Below, piece by piece: positions 27,412 through 38,075 of a stretch of DNA of 64,000 nucleotides. Every line of letters begins with the position of its first letter. Position 1 is the stretch's first letter. The notes under the pieces were generated by a model. It saw nothing but the letters and a program-made list of their open reading frames with translations, did no database searches and was not told the origin of the DNA. The stretch covers positions 2,477,999 through 2,541,998 of the forward strand of contig OX638343.1 of assembly GCA_951813075.1 (NCBI GenBank), in the 5' to 3' direction. This DNA comes from Arenicellales bacterium (GTDB lineage Bacteria; Pseudomonadota; Gammaproteobacteria; Arenicellales; JAJDZL01). The position numbers and the translations under genes are program-made.

Positions 27412-27499
27412 GGATTGTTCTGGTTACTTTGAAGGTCGGCACTGAAAAGCAGACTTTGGTGTCGACTGCTTTGGAATCTCCCAACGAAAAAGAATGTAG

Positions 27500-28366
27500 T
27501 TAAATCCCGTGGTCCAGTCGAAGATTATCGATAAGCCGTACTTCGCCGATCTTCACTGCGATTAATGCGATGGCACGATCGAGTCCATCCTTCTGCGAAG
27601 GCCGTTGCCAGTTATCGGGGTCTCGAAGTACTGCATATTCGACAGTCATGGAAGATTCAGCAAGAATGGATTTCATGGTGGCGCACAACTTTTGACTGTC
27701 GCGAACTCCGGTGTTCCAGAGGCTTTTGGCTGCAGTCAATGCGCGATATATATTTGTGGCCGCAGTTTCTTCCCTGCCCGACAATAGCCGGTTTCTCGAG
27801 GAATAGGCTAGCCCGGAACTTTGACGAACCGTCTCACAAGGTACAATCTGGGGATAGCCCAGTATTTTAGCGAGGTGCTGCACGACCAGTAACTGTTGAT
27901 AGTCCTTCTGTCCAAAATATGCCCGGCAATCACCGACAAACCTGAACAGGCGATCTACAACTGTGCATACGCCTTCGAGATGGCCGGGACGATAGTCACC
28001 TTCAAGTCCGGATGCGTGCGGGCCCGGATCCAAGATTTCAATATCATCCAAACCGCAAGATTCCGGAAACATATCGTGATTGGTTCCGCAAAAGACCATG
28101 TCACAACCAAGTTTTTCGAGAATTTTGTAGTCCGATTCAAGATTTCTCGGATACGTTTCGAAATCATTGGAATCATTAAATTGCAGAGGATTGACAAAAA
28201 TACTCACGCACGTTACATCGTTTTCACCGATCGATCTTTCGATGAGCGACTGGTGCCCTGCGTGTAATGTACCCATGGTCGGAACGAAACCAATACAGTG
28301 GCCTTGTGCACGTTGGTTCTTACACCAATCTGAAGCGGAAGTAGGATTTTCAATGATCTCAAGCAT
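27500..28366 (-). CDS. panC: Pantothenate synthetase
   Basis: 288 residues. Condenses pantoate and beta-alanine with ATP to give pantothenate. The nucleotidyltransferase motifs are GFVPTMGTLHAGHQSLI (HxGH-type, H near residue 39), SIFVNPLQF, the GHLEGVCTVVDRLF pantoate site, YFGQKDYQQL and the SSGLAYSSRNRLLS loop carrying the KMSKS-like region. An upstream TTG at 28381 would lengthen it by five residues; I prefer the ATG at 28366. It stands without panB, which is often adjacent. Confidence 0.93.
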   Translation of the reverse strand: MLEIIENPTSASDWCKNQRAQGHCIGFVPTMGTLHAGHQSLIERSIGENDVTCVSIFVNPLQFNDSNDFETYPRNLESDYKILEKLGCDMVFCGTNHDMFPESCGLDDIEILDPGPHASGLEGDYRPGHLEGVCTVVDRLFRFVGDCRAYFGQKDYQQLLVVQHLAKILGYPQIVPCETVRQSSGLAYSSRNRLLSGREETAATNIYRALTAAKSLWNTGVRDSQKLCATMKSILAESSMTVEYAVLRDPDNWQRPSQKDGLDRAIALIAVKIGEVRLIDNLRLDHGI

Positions 28367-28461
28367 ACCTTCCACGACCAAGGTGCGCTGTAATTAGACT
28401 TGTATCGTGTCGTTGGAAATTTATTGTCGAGATTTACGAATTCTCTCGTTTAGCAGGTTAT

Positions 28462-29457
28462 TCAGTTCATCTGCAGGAGAACTTTACCGATGTGCGAACC
28501 AGATTCAAGTCGTCTGTGGGCTTCGCGTACCTGCGCCATGGGAAATATTGAATCGATGATTGGTTTCACTTCACCACTGTCCAGCAACGGCCAGGCGTGC
28601 TTTTTTAGCTCTTCGGCAATTTTGGATTTTTCTGACACCGTTCTCGACCGGAGTGTGGATCCCGTAACTGTCAGTCTTTTCAGCATGATCGGCAACACAT
28701 TGATTTCGGCTTTCAATCCCCCTTGCGTCGCAATAATGACCAGTCGACCTTCTGAAGCGAGGCACTTGATGTTCTTGGGAAAGTAGGCGCCTCCGACAAT
28801 ATCCAAAATCACGTCGACACCCTGTCCGGAAGTCCAAGTCTTTATTTCTTCGACAAAATCAAATTCCCGATAGTTGATCGCGTAGTCAGCTCCCAGTTCG
28901 ATGGTCGCGTCGCATTTTTCCTTGCTCCCGGCAGTTGCACAAACTCGGGCGCCGATTGCAGCTGCAAGTTGAATTGCAGTCGTTCCGATACCGCTGGTTC
29001 CACCGTGAACAAGAATTCGTTCCCCTTCCTTCAGATTCCCCCGCATGAATACATTGGTCCAGACAGTAAAGAATGTTTCAGGGACAGCTCCCGCTTCGAT
29101 GATATTGAGAGATTTGGGAATAGGCAGGCATGAACTGGCTGGTGCAGTGCAGTACTGGGCATATCCTCCACCGGCAAGCAGTGCGCAGACCTCATCTCCG
29201 ACTGACACACCGAACGCGTCGGCAGCGACCGCCTCGATTTTTCCTGAAACTTCAAGCCCGAGCAAATCTGATGCGCCGGGTGGAGGTGGATACTGTCCGT
29301 TGCGCTGCATCACATCGGCGCGATTCAATCCGGCCGCGGCAACTTTTATCAACACTTCTCCGCTGGCAGGCTCGGGAATCGGTCGCTCTGCAATAGTCAG
29401 GACATCTGCATCCCCGTATTCGGAAATCTCAACGACTTTCATATTTGAATTAAGCAT
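28462..29457 (-). CDS. NAD(P)H quinone oxidoreductase, PIG3/TP53I3 type (MDR superfamily)
   Basis: About 331 residues. A GroES-like N-terminal half (VLIKVAAAGLNRADVMQRNGQY) and a Rossmann half with LVHGGTSGIGTTAIQLA are clear; the structural-zinc cysteine cluster of alcohol dehydrogenases is absent, as in quinone oxidoreductases. I chose the ATG at 29457, which has AGGA about 8 bases upstream and overlaps the end of the carbonic-anhydrase-like gene; a TTG at 29463 is alternative. It likely reduces quinones with NADPH. It shares the strand and close spacing with the next two upstream genes. Confidence 0.88.
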   Translation of the reverse strand: MLNSNMKVVEISEYGDADVLTIAERPIPEPASGEVLIKVAAAGLNRADVMQRNGQYPPPPGASDLLGLEVSGKIEAVAADAFGVSVGDEVCALLAGGGYAQYCTAPASSCLPIPKSLNIIEAGAVPETFFTVWTNVFMRGNLKEGERILVHGGTSGIGTTAIQLAAAIGARVCATAGSKEKCDATIELGADYAINYREFDFVEEIKTWTSGQGVDVILDIVGGAYFPKNIKCLASEGRLVIIATQGGLKAEINVLPIMLKRLTVTGSTLRSRTVSEKSKIAEELKKHAWPLLDSGEVKPIIDSIFPMAQVREAHRRLESGSHIGKVLLQMN

Positions 29458-29977
29458 CGGCAATTTCCTTCAGACTCGATGTATATCGTCTGATTTTGTC
29501 AATGTAGGATTGGTTGAATCGTTTCAGCATATTAATCTCGCTGTCATTCAATTTCCGGATCACCCGACCAGGCGAGCCTACAACCAGACTATTGTCTGGG
29601 ATTTCCTTGCCATCGGTAATCAGTGTATTGGCTCCGATAAGACAGCTCTCACCGATCTGTGCGTTGTTAAGCACGACCGCATTGATACCGATCAGCGACC
29701 AATTGCCGACTGTACAACCGTGCAGAACCGCCTTGTGGCCAATCGTCACATTGTCGCCAATTGTCAGTGGACACCCTGGGTCGGTATGCAGTACACAGCA
29801 GTCCTGAGCATTCGTGCCATTGCCAAGGGTGATTCTTTCGTTGTCGCCTCGAATGACAGCACCGAACCACACCCCGACGTCGTTTCCGAGAACGACATCA
29901 CCGACAACCGTGGCGGAGTGTGCGACATAAACGTTCTCTCCGCATTGCGGAGTTCCGTTATCAAGAGAGAAGATCAT
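29450..29977 (-). CDS. Gamma carbonic anhydrase family protein (YrdA/PaaY-like)
   Basis: 175 residues, a left-handed beta-helix of hexapeptide repeats (VYVAHSATVVGDVVLGNDVGV and onward). The three zinc-binding histidines of the gamma class are present in CVLHTD, TIGHKAVLHG (two). Members may be true carbonic anhydrases, thioesterases (PaaY) or of unknown activity (YrdA); this sequence alone does not decide. It starts 10 bases after sohB ends and overlaps the following gene slightly, so a sohB-yrdA-qor transcript is probable. Confidence 0.9.
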   Translation of the reverse strand: MIFSLDNGTPQCGENVYVAHSATVVGDVVLGNDVGVWFGAVIRGDNERITLGNGTNAQDCCVLHTDPGCPLTIGDNVTIGHKAVLHGCTVGNWSLIGINAVVLNNAQIGESCLIGANTLITDGKEIPDNSLVVGSPGRVIRKLNDSEINMLKRFNQSYIDKIRRYTSSLKEIADA

Positions 29978-29987
29978 TGTTTGAAAT

Positions 29988-31028
29988 TCAGAATCGGCCG
30001 GGCCGTCGAGAAAAATTTCGTCTGATGAATTCAGACAGAATTGACCCGATTAGTCCGGCAAAGGCAGGTTTAAACCGATCGGATATGGGTTCCTTGCGAA
30101 CAAAGTTCACTTCATAGATATCAGATGACTTGCTTGCCTCAAGCAGATAGTCGTCGCTTGTTCTCAGTTCGTCCACCAATTTAAGGTCGAGTGCCCGGGT
30201 TCCGTACCAATGCTCACCCGTGGAAATCTCATCAACATTAACATCGGGTCGATTGAGCTGCACAAATTCCTTAAACAAGCTGTGAACGTCTTCCAGCTCT
30301 TCCATGAACTTTGCTTTGCCTTTTTCGGTGGGTTCGCTGAACATGCCGACGGTTCGTTTGTATTCGCCAGCCGTGTACTCCTGATAGTCAATATTGTGTT
30401 TTTCCAGTGCGCGATGAAAGTTCGGGATCTGCGCCAGCACACCGACGGAACCGACCACCGCGAAAGGTGCTGCGATAATCTTGTCGGCAACGCAGGCCAT
30501 CAGATATCCGCCACTTGCCGCGACCTTGTCAACTGAAACAGTCAATAAGATTTCCTGATCCTTGATACGTTTCAACTGGGACGCAGCGAGCCCGTAACCA
30601 TGTACAACACCGCCTCGGCTTTCAATCTTGACGACAACCTCGTCCGGTGCTTCGGCGATGGTGAGAACCGAAGTGACTTCCTCGCGAAGTCGATCGATCT
30701 CGCTGGCTTCGATATCACCTTCAAAATTGAATACAAAAATACGCTTTCTCTTTTCGGATTCATCTGAATCTTTCTTGTTTGAAGATTTACGTTCTTTTTT
30801 TTGTTTCTTCATTCTCTCCTTGTAGATTTTCTTCGGAAGCTGAACCGAATTAATCGCATTCGACATGGCTTCATAACGCCGGTTTATATTGTTGACTTCC
30901 AAATGCTCCTTCTGGTGCTGACGCTGTCGCGTCGCGATGGCAGCAATAACCATCACCGGTATTATGAAAGCGATGACAATCGTGATGGTTTTTGCAAAAA
31001 AAAGTGCGTATTCAGCTAGATGTTCCAT
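29988..31028 (-). CDS. sohB: Inner-membrane serine protease SohB (S49 family)
   Basis: 346 residues. An N-terminal membrane helix (FFAKTITIVIAFIIPVMVIAAIA), a basic linker (RMKKQKKERKSSNKKDSDE, residues 73-91), then the S49 protease domain. The catalytic serine is in VDKVAASGGYLMACVADKI and the lysine in EYTAGEYKRTVG. The SohB N-terminal domain precedes the peptidase domain. It is a periplasm-facing signal-peptide-peptidase-like enzyme found mainly in gammaproteobacteria, which supports the taxonomic reading. Confidence 0.93.
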   Translation of the reverse strand: MEHLAEYALFFAKTITIVIAFIIPVMVIAAIATRQRQHQKEHLEVNNINRRYEAMSNAINSVQLPKKIYKERMKKQKKERKSSNKKDSDESEKRKRIFVFNFEGDIEASEIDRLREEVTSVLTIAEAPDEVVVKIESRGGVVHGYGLAASQLKRIKDQEILLTVSVDKVAASGGYLMACVADKIIAAPFAVVGSVGVLAQIPNFHRALEKHNIDYQEYTAGEYKRTVGMFSEPTEKGKAKFMEELEDVHSLFKEFVQLNRPDVNVDEISTGEHWYGTRALDLKLVDELRTSDDYLLEASKSSDIYEVNFVRKEPISDRFKPAFAGLIGSILSEFIRRNFSRRPGRF

Positions 31029-31120
31029 TGTGCATTCAGTTCAAATTTCGTTGTACAAGAAGAAAATTCTATCACATGAATCCGGGTTGATGGATGCTCA
31101 CTGGCATCGCGACAAAATCG

Positions 31121-31552
31121 TCAACAGGGAACATCCGGAACCCAGATGTAGCCATCGTCATCAACCAGATAACATTCTCTCAGACCATGCGGTTTATTCT
31201 CGGTTTCGGCCAACACCGCATATCCCAGATCCAAGGCTCTTTTCTCCGCTTCGTCCGGGTCACAGTCATGTAATCGAATTTCAATACCAGTCCCGCGTAC
31301 TGAAACATTGGATATAAGGTCGTAAAGGTTGTTTTCAAGATAGGTGTGATCAGCATGCAGCATCCACTCTGTACCAAATCCTCTCAAAACTGCGATGTCG
31401 GGATCGGAATAAACCACTTCGGCCTGTAAAATCCTAGTCTGGAATGCAATTGACTGATCAATGTCTCGTACCAGTAGATTGAGTGTCATTCCCTTGAGCG
31501 AATGTCCGTAATCCGGTGCGGGCATCCATGGTTCGCCAGTGCGCTGTTTCAT
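31121..31552 (-). CDS. VOC-superfamily (glyoxalase/bleomycin-resistance fold) protein
   Basis: 143 residues. The pattern GMTLNLLVRDIDQSIAFQTRILQAEVVYSDPDIAVL at residues 21-56 and the C-terminal CYLVDDDGYIWVPD show the paired beta-alpha-beta-beta-beta modules. Substrate unknown. The metal ligand set is incomplete by eye: a His is near HADHTY and an acidic residue in IEIRLHD. It lies 18 bases downstream of glnS on the same strand. Confidence 0.8.
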   Translation of the reverse strand: MKQRTGEPWMPAPDYGHSLKGMTLNLLVRDIDQSIAFQTRILQAEVVYSDPDIAVLRGFGTEWMLHADHTYLENNLYDLISNVSVRGTGIEIRLHDCDPDEAEKRALDLGYAVLAETENKPHGLRECYLVDDDGYIWVPDVPC

Positions 31553-31570
31553 TTCTGATAGATGTTGGGG

Positions 31571-33232
31571 CTACTTTTGTTTACTCCACGAGTCACGTAG
31601 GGTGACTGTCCGGTGAAAAACCGGTGGTTTGTCTTCGTCCGCAGCTGAAGCAAGAAAAAAATAGCCCGTTCTTTCAAACTGGAATCGACTTCCCTGCGTC
31701 GCCTTACCGATTTCGGGCTCGATCACCGCATTTTCAATTTCAACAAGGGAGTCTGGATTGATCAAATCAGCAAAGTCGCCAGTTTTTCTGGTTGCTGGAT
31801 TGGCGATGTTAAACAGACGGTCGTACAACTTGATGCGAGCGTTGCAGGCATGGTCTTTGGAAACCCAATGAATGGTGCCTTTGACTTTGCGACCGTCCGG
31901 CGATACGCCACCTCGACTTTCGGGGTCGTATCGACATCTGAGTTCGACAATATTTCCCTCTCCATCCTTGACAACCTCTGTGCAGGTCACGAGATAAGCG
32001 AAACGCAGTCGTACTTCTGAACCGGGAGATAATCGAAAGAATTTCTTCGGTGGATTTTCCAAAAAATCGCTTCTTTCGATGAAAATATTTCTGGTGAATG
32101 GCACCTTTCTCGTTCCGAGTTCCGGTCTTTTCGGGTGATTCATTGCATCCATCCAATCGGTCCGCCCTTCTTCGAAATTCTCGATTACAACAGGCAGAGG
32201 GTCAATAACTGCCAACGCTCTCGGAGCCTTATGATCAAGATCCTCGCGCAAGCAGTTTTCCAATACACCCATTTCAACAGTATTGAAATTCTTGGTAATA
32301 CCGATTCGATTGCAGAAGTCATGAATCGAAGCGGCTGTGAAGCCGCGATTTCGCAGTCCGGAAATGGTTGGCATTCGCGGATCATCCCAGCCACTGACCA
32401 GGTTGTCTTCCACCAGTTTTGTCAGCAGTCTCTTGCTCAGGACGGTGTATTCAAGTGAAAGTCTCGAAAACTCGATCTGTTCCGGTTTGTAGGGTGCGGT
32501 AACGTTGTCTATGATCCAGTCGTAAAGTGGACGATGATCCTCGAACTCCATCGTACACAAAGAATGCGTCACTCCTTCAATCGCATCAGAAAGTCCGTGC
32601 GCAAAATCATAAAGTGGATAGATACACCAATTCGTACCGGTCAGTGGGTGTGCTTCGTGCTTTATTCTGTACAGCACCGGATCGCGCATGTTGATATTTC
32701 CTGATGCCATATCGATCTTGGCTCTCAGAACGTGTGCATTTTCCGGAAATTCTCCATTGCGCATCCGGGTGAACAGGTCGAGATTGTCCTCAACTGTCCG
32801 ATCTCGATATGGGCTATTTTTGCCGGCCTCTGTCAACGTACCGCGATATTCACGAATTTCATCCGGGGTCAGACTATCTACATAGGCTTTTCCGTTTAAA
32901 ATGAGTTCGACCGCGAATTTGTACAGTTGTTCGAAGTAGTCTGAGGCGTGTTTTGTTTGTTCATTTCGGGCATAGCCGAGCCAGTTGACGTCATCGATGA
33001 TGGAATTGACATAGTCGATGTTTTCCTTGCTCGGATTGGTATCATCAAAACGGAAATTGCAGGTGCCTCCATAGTCTTCAGCGATCCCGAAATTCAGACA
33101 GATTGACTTTGCATGACCGATGTGAAGATAACCGTTGGGTTCCGGTGGAAACCGCGTTACAACGCGCCCGTCATGTTTGTTGGTGGCAATATCCTTATCG
33201 ATAATTTGCCGAATGAAGTTGGTCGCGTTCAA
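31571..33232 (-). CDS. glnS: Glutaminyl-tRNA synthetase
   Basis: 553 residues, the usual bacterial GlnRS length. It charges tRNA-Gln. HIGH motif in [18 protein letters not shown] (residues 27-44) and the KMSKS-like site in [32 protein letters not shown] is the ATP/tRNA-acceptor region, and anticodon-binding barrels fill residues 340-550. GlnRS in bacteria is largely restricted to proteobacteria and a few others, so its presence supports the assignment. It is divergent from gshB across about 108 bases. Confidence 0.97.
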   Translation of the reverse strand: MNATNFIRQIIDKDIATNKHDGRVVTRFPPEPNGYLHIGHAKSICLNFGIAEDYGGTCNFRFDDTNPSKENIDYVNSIIDDVNWLGYARNEQTKHASDYFEQLYKFAVELILNGKAYVDSLTPDEIREYRGTLTEAGKNSPYRDRTVEDNLDLFTRMRNGEFPENAHVLRAKIDMASGNINMRDPVLYRIKHEAHPLTGTNWCIYPLYDFAHGLSDAIEGVTHSLCTMEFEDHRPLYDWIIDNVTAPYKPEQIEFSRLSLEYTVLSKRLLTKLVEDNLVSGWDDPRMPTISGLRNRGFTAASIHDFCNRIGITKNFNTVEMGVLENCLREDLDHKAPRALAVIDPLPVVIENFEEGRTDWMDAMNHPKRPELGTRKVPFTRNIFIERSDFLENPPKKFFRLSPGSEVRLRFAYLVTCTEVVKDGEGNIVELRCRYDPESRGGVSPDGRKVKGTIHWVSKDHACNARIKLYDRLFNIANPATRKTGDFADLINPDSLVEIENAVIEPEIGKATQGSRFQFERTGYFFLASAADEDKPPVFHRTVTLRDSWSKQK

Positions 33233-33340
33233 TTGTCAATGGTATGGTACAGCTGAATTTAGGATGTCTGCGTTCGGGGTGAACGACGCAAATCTTACAA
33301 CTAGTCTGAATTTTGAAAAATCCCGTTCAGGATACGGTTC

Positions 33341-34270
33341 ATGAAATTTGCATTTTTGATGGATCCGTTGGAATCCGTCAAGGCTTACAAGGATACGACA
33401 TTTTATATGATGCTCGCTGCGCGGGAGCGAGATAACGAGGTATTTTATTTCAATCAGTCCACGTTGCAAGCGGGAAACAACAGCGTCACTGCTTTGGTAT
33501 CTCGACTGGATGTTCATGCATCGGTCGAAAAACCGTTTACGGTTCTCGAGACTCGGCATTCGGATTTGTCGGAAATGGATGTTGTCTTGATTCGTACCGA
33601 CCCACCGCTCGACATGGATTATCTATATTCGACGCTTTTGCTGGATCTGTTAGCACCGAGCACCCGCGTATTGAATCGGCCATCCGGAATCCGTAACTGG
33701 AATGAGAAACTTGCTGCGCTGCACTATCCTCAACTCACACCGCGTACTGCTGTCACCCGAAGTGCACCAGAAATTCTTCAATTTTTTGATGAATTCGACC
33801 GAGTCACTTTGAAGCCAATAGATGGGCACGGCGGCAAGGGGATTGTCTTTCTGGAAAAGAGTGACCCCGGCAACAATCGCAAGATCGACGATATCACCCG
33901 AGGTGGGCAACAAATGATCATCGCGCAGGAATATCTGCCCGCTGCAAAGGAAGGAGACAAAAGAATTCTTCTGGTTGAGGGGGAGCCGATTGGCGCAGTA
34001 CTGAGAGTGCATGCTGAAGGTCAGGAATTGAATAATCTCGATCAGGGAGCTGAAGCAGTACCGGCCGAACTGGATAGCGACGATTTACGAATTTGTAATG
34101 CGCTCAAGTCCGGATTAGCGCAACAGGGAATATTTTTCTGCGGAATCGATGTCATTGGTGGCAAGTTGATTGAGGTCAATGTGACTAGTCCGACATGCTT
34201 GCAGGAGTTGTGCCGGTTTTCCGGTGTTGATCACCATCATGCGATCATAGAAAAACTTGAGTCTTCGTGA
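33341..34270 (+). CDS. gshB: Glutathione synthetase
   Basis: 309 residues, the bacterial GshB length. ATP-grasp enzyme that adds glycine to gamma-glutamylcysteine. Marks are MKFAFLMDPLESVKAYKDTTFYMML at the N-terminus (positions 1-25), RTDPPLDMDYLYSTLLLD, LKPIDGHGGKGIVFL and the C-terminal FFCGIDVIGGKLIEVNVTSPTCLQEL. Its stop overlaps the GTG start of gltX by 4 bases (GTGA). Confidence 0.96.
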   Translation: MKFAFLMDPLESVKAYKDTTFYMMLAARERDNEVFYFNQSTLQAGNNSVTALVSRLDVHASVEKPFTVLETRHSDLSEMDVVLIRTDPPLDMDYLYSTLLLDLLAPSTRVLNRPSGIRNWNEKLAALHYPQLTPRTAVTRSAPEILQFFDEFDRVTLKPIDGHGGKGIVFLEKSDPGNNRKIDDITRGGQQMIIAQEYLPAAKEGDKRILLVEGEPIGAVLRVHAEGQELNNLDQGAEAVPAELDSDDLRICNALKSGLAQQGIFFCGIDVIGGKLIEVNVTSPTCLQELCRFSGVDHHHAIIEKLESS

Positions 34271-35697
34271 GTACGAACCGAAGCAGTAACAATCTGATGA
34301 AAGTGGTAACCAGATTTGCCCCCAGCCCAACCGGAAATCTCCATATCGGTACGGTTCGCACGGCGCTGTTTTCGTGGCTCTATGCACGTCGCCATAGTGG
34401 TGAATTTTATCTACGGATTGAAGACACCGATCGTCAGCGATCAACGCCGGAAGCTTCGAAACTCATCATCGATTCACTCGACTGGCTTGGTCTATCGCAT
34501 GATGGCGATTTAGTCTATCAGTCAGAACGAACGGCAATCTACCGAGAACGAGCCCGTCAGCTGATCGAAGCCGGCCTCGCATACCATTGCACCTGCAGCC
34601 GGGAACGATTGGATGCATTGCGCTCGGAACAGATGAAGCAGGGGCTCAAACCTCGGTATGATCACAAATGTCGCGAACTGGGTCTGGTTCCTGATCAATC
34701 CACCGAATATGTCATACGCTTCAAGAATCCACTGGACGGTAGTGTTGTGGTTCGAGATATGGTGCAAGGTGAAGTGATCTATGACAATTCGCAGTTGGAT
34801 GACCTCATCATCATTCGTCCGGACCGGACACCGACTTACAACTTTTCCGTTGTTGTAGACGAGACCGATATGGGTGTCACCCATGTTATTCGCGGCGATG
34901 ATCATCTAAACAACACACCACGGCAGATCAATCTCTTCACTGCTTTTGGTCAGAACCCTCCGAAATTTGGTCACGTCCCGATGGTTCTGTCTGCGGAGGG
35001 TAGGAAGCTCTCCAAAAGGGATAACGTTGCCAGTGTACTTGAATACAGAGACATGGGTTATCTGCCCGAAGCCATTCTAAATTATCTGGTTCGACTGGGT
35101 TGGTCGCATGGGGATAAAGAGATATTTTCATTAGACGAGATGATTGAATTGTTTGACGCAGAGAAAATCCACCGTTCTCCCGCTTCGCTTGATCCGAAAA
35201 AACTAATTTGGATTAACCATCAGCACATGATGGAATTAGATGCAAAAGACATTCGGCAGCGTTCAAGAAAAATTTTTGATGATCTTGGTGTTGACATTGA
35301 ATCATCACCAGTGTCGGTCGAACGGGTTTTCGAGGCACAGAAATCCCGATCGAAGACGCTGTGTGAATTTGTCGAAAGAAGCAGGTATTTCTTTGTCGAT
35401 GAGATTGAATTTGACGAATCCTCTGTGCAAAAGCACCTGACTGAGAAGACACGTCGGCCACTGCAGGAATTTCGTTCTGCGTTGACCGAAATTTCCGAAT
35501 GGACACAAGAGAATATCCATACCGCATTGGTAGCGGTAGTAGAAACCAACGGGATCAAATTTGGAGAACTGGCACAACCGGTTCGGGTTGCTTTGACAGG
35601 TGGTACGGTTTCACCGGGCATTGACGTGACAGTGGAGTTGATCGGGAAGAGTCGAACATTGGCGCGCTTGGACCGAGCACTTGGGCTTGGAGAGTGA
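34267..35697 (+). CDS. gltX: Glutamyl-tRNA synthetase
   Basis: 476 residues. HIGH-type motif in RFAPSPTGNLHIGTVRTALF (starting near residue 16) and KMSKS-type motif in GRKLSKRDNVASV. It charges tRNA-Glu; a tRNA-Glu gene lies at 60.9 kb. I keep the GTG at 34267 because it overlaps the gshB stop, but an ATG at 34297 is plausible since the conserved part starts right after it. It is the last core gene before the accessory region. Confidence 0.96.
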   Translation: MSTNRSSNNLMKVVTRFAPSPTGNLHIGTVRTALFSWLYARRHSGEFYLRIEDTDRQRSTPEASKLIIDSLDWLGLSHDGDLVYQSERTAIYRERARQLIEAGLAYHCTCSRERLDALRSEQMKQGLKPRYDHKCRELGLVPDQSTEYVIRFKNPLDGSVVVRDMVQGEVIYDNSQLDDLIIIRPDRTPTYNFSVVVDETDMGVTHVIRGDDHLNNTPRQINLFTAFGQNPPKFGHVPMVLSAEGRKLSKRDNVASVLEYRDMGYLPEAILNYLVRLGWSHGDKEIFSLDEMIELFDAEKIHRSPASLDPKKLIWINHQHMMELDAKDIRQRSRKIFDDLGVDIESSPVSVERVFEAQKSRSKTLCEFVERSRYFFVDEIEFDESSVQKHLTEKTRRPLQEFRSALTEISEWTQENIHTALVAVVETNGIKFGELAQPVRVALTGGTVSPGIDVTVELIGKSRTLARLDRALGLGE

Positions 35698-35775
35698 TAC
35701 TGGCAGCCAATTCGTAATTACGTGTGTCAACGCAGACACTATAATGCTCACCGGAAAAAGTTCTCGATATTCGTT

Positions 35776-35851
<76 letters not shown>

Positions 35852-37497
35852 GTGAAATTGATTCGCACCTTTGTCCTCGTGACTAGGTGCGAATTTATTT
35901 TCCAATATGGAAATCGTTTCAAAGGTTGTATGTGCAATGTAATATGGCCATTCACGTTCTGGTAGAACTGGCTCCAGTTCGATAGGTCCAAGTACATTCC
36001 GCAGCACCAACGCTGATCGTTCAGTCTTCCGGTCGAGAAGTTTTTGAATACGGCTTAGTCTTCTCTCAATCCATTCATTTGTTGGTGCTTGAATAACCTT
36101 TGAGTAGGCGTTGTTCAAGAAACCAATTTCATTTTTCAAAGAATCAATTTTGATTTCGGTGTCAAGCAGTGCTTGGTTGAGTGAAATAGTTCCTTTTCCT
36201 TCACCGATAAAATTGATAAAGTTGGTCAGTTTTGGCTCTTCTGAGATCAACTCCCTTTCCTTTTGACGGATTTGCCTTGGAAAATCCGAATACATTTTTC
36301 GTTATTTTCTTTCTGCATTTTTCAATATGTGAAGAACATTTTTCGAAGTCGATAATAATTGTTTGACTTCATGAAGAATGATCTTTTCCAGCACTGTTCG
36401 TCTAACCTTGACCTTGTTGTCGCAGATACCTCTTTTGGTACCGAGACAACCAAGTAACCCCCATACTTACCACTGACCTTTCCAATACTAGAACCACATT
36501 TCTTACAAGTCATCGCGCCAGAAAACAATTCTTTTGGAAAGTGTTATTCTACGCTTCCTTATTTGTTCTCAAAACCTCGTTTACCTTTTCCTCCAGGCCG
36601 CGTTTTTTTGTTTCAACCCTACGGGCTCTGACATTGTCCCAAAGGTTTAGTGGAACGATTCGTAAATTTTCATCAATTTGTACAATCCATTCAGATTCGA
36701 ATTTATCAAGATTTTTTTCGACGACCGGTTCGAGGACCACGACGGCTTTCTGTTATATTCCAAACCCACTTTCCAATATATTTTTCGTTATCCAGCATTC
36801 GACCGATAGTGGCGAGGGACCAACATTTTGAATAATGATTACGAGTCGGAATACCTTCCTAGTTCAGAATTTGCACGATTTGATTGATGGAGTATCCATC
36901 TCGATAAAGTTTGAAAATTCTCAATACAATCTTGGATTCAAGAGGGTCTATCTCTTTCTTGTCACCTTCCGGTCTTTCTTTGCTTTTAGTCGAATCGAAT
37001 TTCCCCTACGGGAATCGATTTATAACCAAAAGTGCTTTCACCACAAGAAAATCCACGTTGTTTTGTCCGACTAGACCTCTCACTGTTTTCATTTTGAGAT
37101 CTTGTAATTGCAACTCATTAAAAATTCCTCGGATTTAATTTCCGAGATTCGACTCTTGATCATAGTTGTTTAATCCATCCGCTACAGAAATAACCCTAAT
37201 ACCTTCAAAATTAAGGTCTGCCAATACGTTAAGTATCAAAAAGTTGTCGCGCGTTAAACGGGACAAGTCATCAACCAATACAACCGGAAACAGTTGGTTT
37301 TAAGCTCCTTCGATTAGGGAATGTAGATCGTGTCGATCTTTGTTTACGCCGGACTTTGCTTCGTCTGAATAAACATGATTCTTATCAATCGAAAATCCTT
37401 GTGATAAAGCTAATTTCTGGTACGTCGAAATGTGATCCTTGATGCTTTGCGGTCTTTGGTTTTCGGAACTGTATCGGACATATATCGCAGCTTTCAT
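35852..37497 (-). pseudogene. Decayed large serine recombinase/integrase next to tRNA-Ala
   Basis: Reading the minus strand, an ATG at 37497 opens a resolvase N-terminus (MKAAIYVRYSSENQRPQSI with the catalytic-serine YSS motif) that stops at about 37300. Further recombinase pieces follow in shifting frames: a VVLVDDLSRLTRDN stretch near 37250, IVLRIFKLYRDGYSINQI near 36900, the zinc-ribbon piece GAMTCKKCGSSIGKVSGKYGG at 36470-36520, and a C-terminal helical part down to about 35870. Stops and frameshifts occur throughout, so it cannot be functional. The order of pieces equals an intact large serine recombinase of about 530 residues. It marks the left edge of the accessory region. Confidence 0.85.
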
Positions 37498-37737
37498 ACT
37501 ACTCCTTAATTTGTTCAATTTCGCTGTGTTGCTTATGCCTCAATTCTTCCATAAGACGAAAGTATTCTTCCGAAGCAAATCATCAATGTGATCAATTAAC
37601 TCTTCTAATTTTGAAACTAAGTCATTTAGATTTTCTCTTTTCAAAAATATAGTTGATTCATATCCTTAAAATAATATAAACAATCAATATAGTGCAACTA
37701 AATGTTGCTGTAATTTAGCCATCGACGTCAGATAATA

Positions 37738-37995
37738 ATGTATGAGTCTATAAAAGTATTTGCTATTGAAGATTGGGTGAAACACAATTCCGTGACCCAA
37801 TTGACGGTTTGGTACACGTAGGCTCAGGCACTGAAGGCCTATGGAAATAGCGGGGGTGGCGGACTGATTGAAGGCATTTTAGAAGTGGTACAAATTAAAT
37901 TGGCGGCAAGGAGAAGAACAAGGCATGAATTCGAAGCAGCGCTATTAAAAGAACGACTTCGTCAACCAACCGAAACTAACCAAAAAATAAGCTGA
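37738..37995 (+). pseudogene. Short reading frame with one internal stop, just upstream of the TIR gene
   Basis: An ATG at 37738 gives 27 residues (MYESIKVFAIEDWVKHNSV..) to a TAG at 37819. The same frame then continues openly for 58 residues (ALKAYGNSGGGG..ARRRTRHEFEAALLKERL) to a TGA at 37993. Continuity across the TAG suggests a small gene inactivated by one nonsense change. I do not recognise the protein. The flanking 37519-37737 stretch is AT-rich and shows no other gene. Confidence 0.35.
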
Positions 37996-38075
37996 TAATC
38001 TGGAAGAAAGACTGCCGCGTTATGCGATCCAAACTCAGAGCACTATACCCAGATTCATGGTGATATTTTAGAAAA

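Noticed and set aside
29045..30025. 326-residue open frame on the plus strand across the quinone oxidoreductase and carbonic-anhydrase-like genes
   Set aside because: It crosses two recognised minus-strand genes and reads as low-quality protein; it is a shadow frame.
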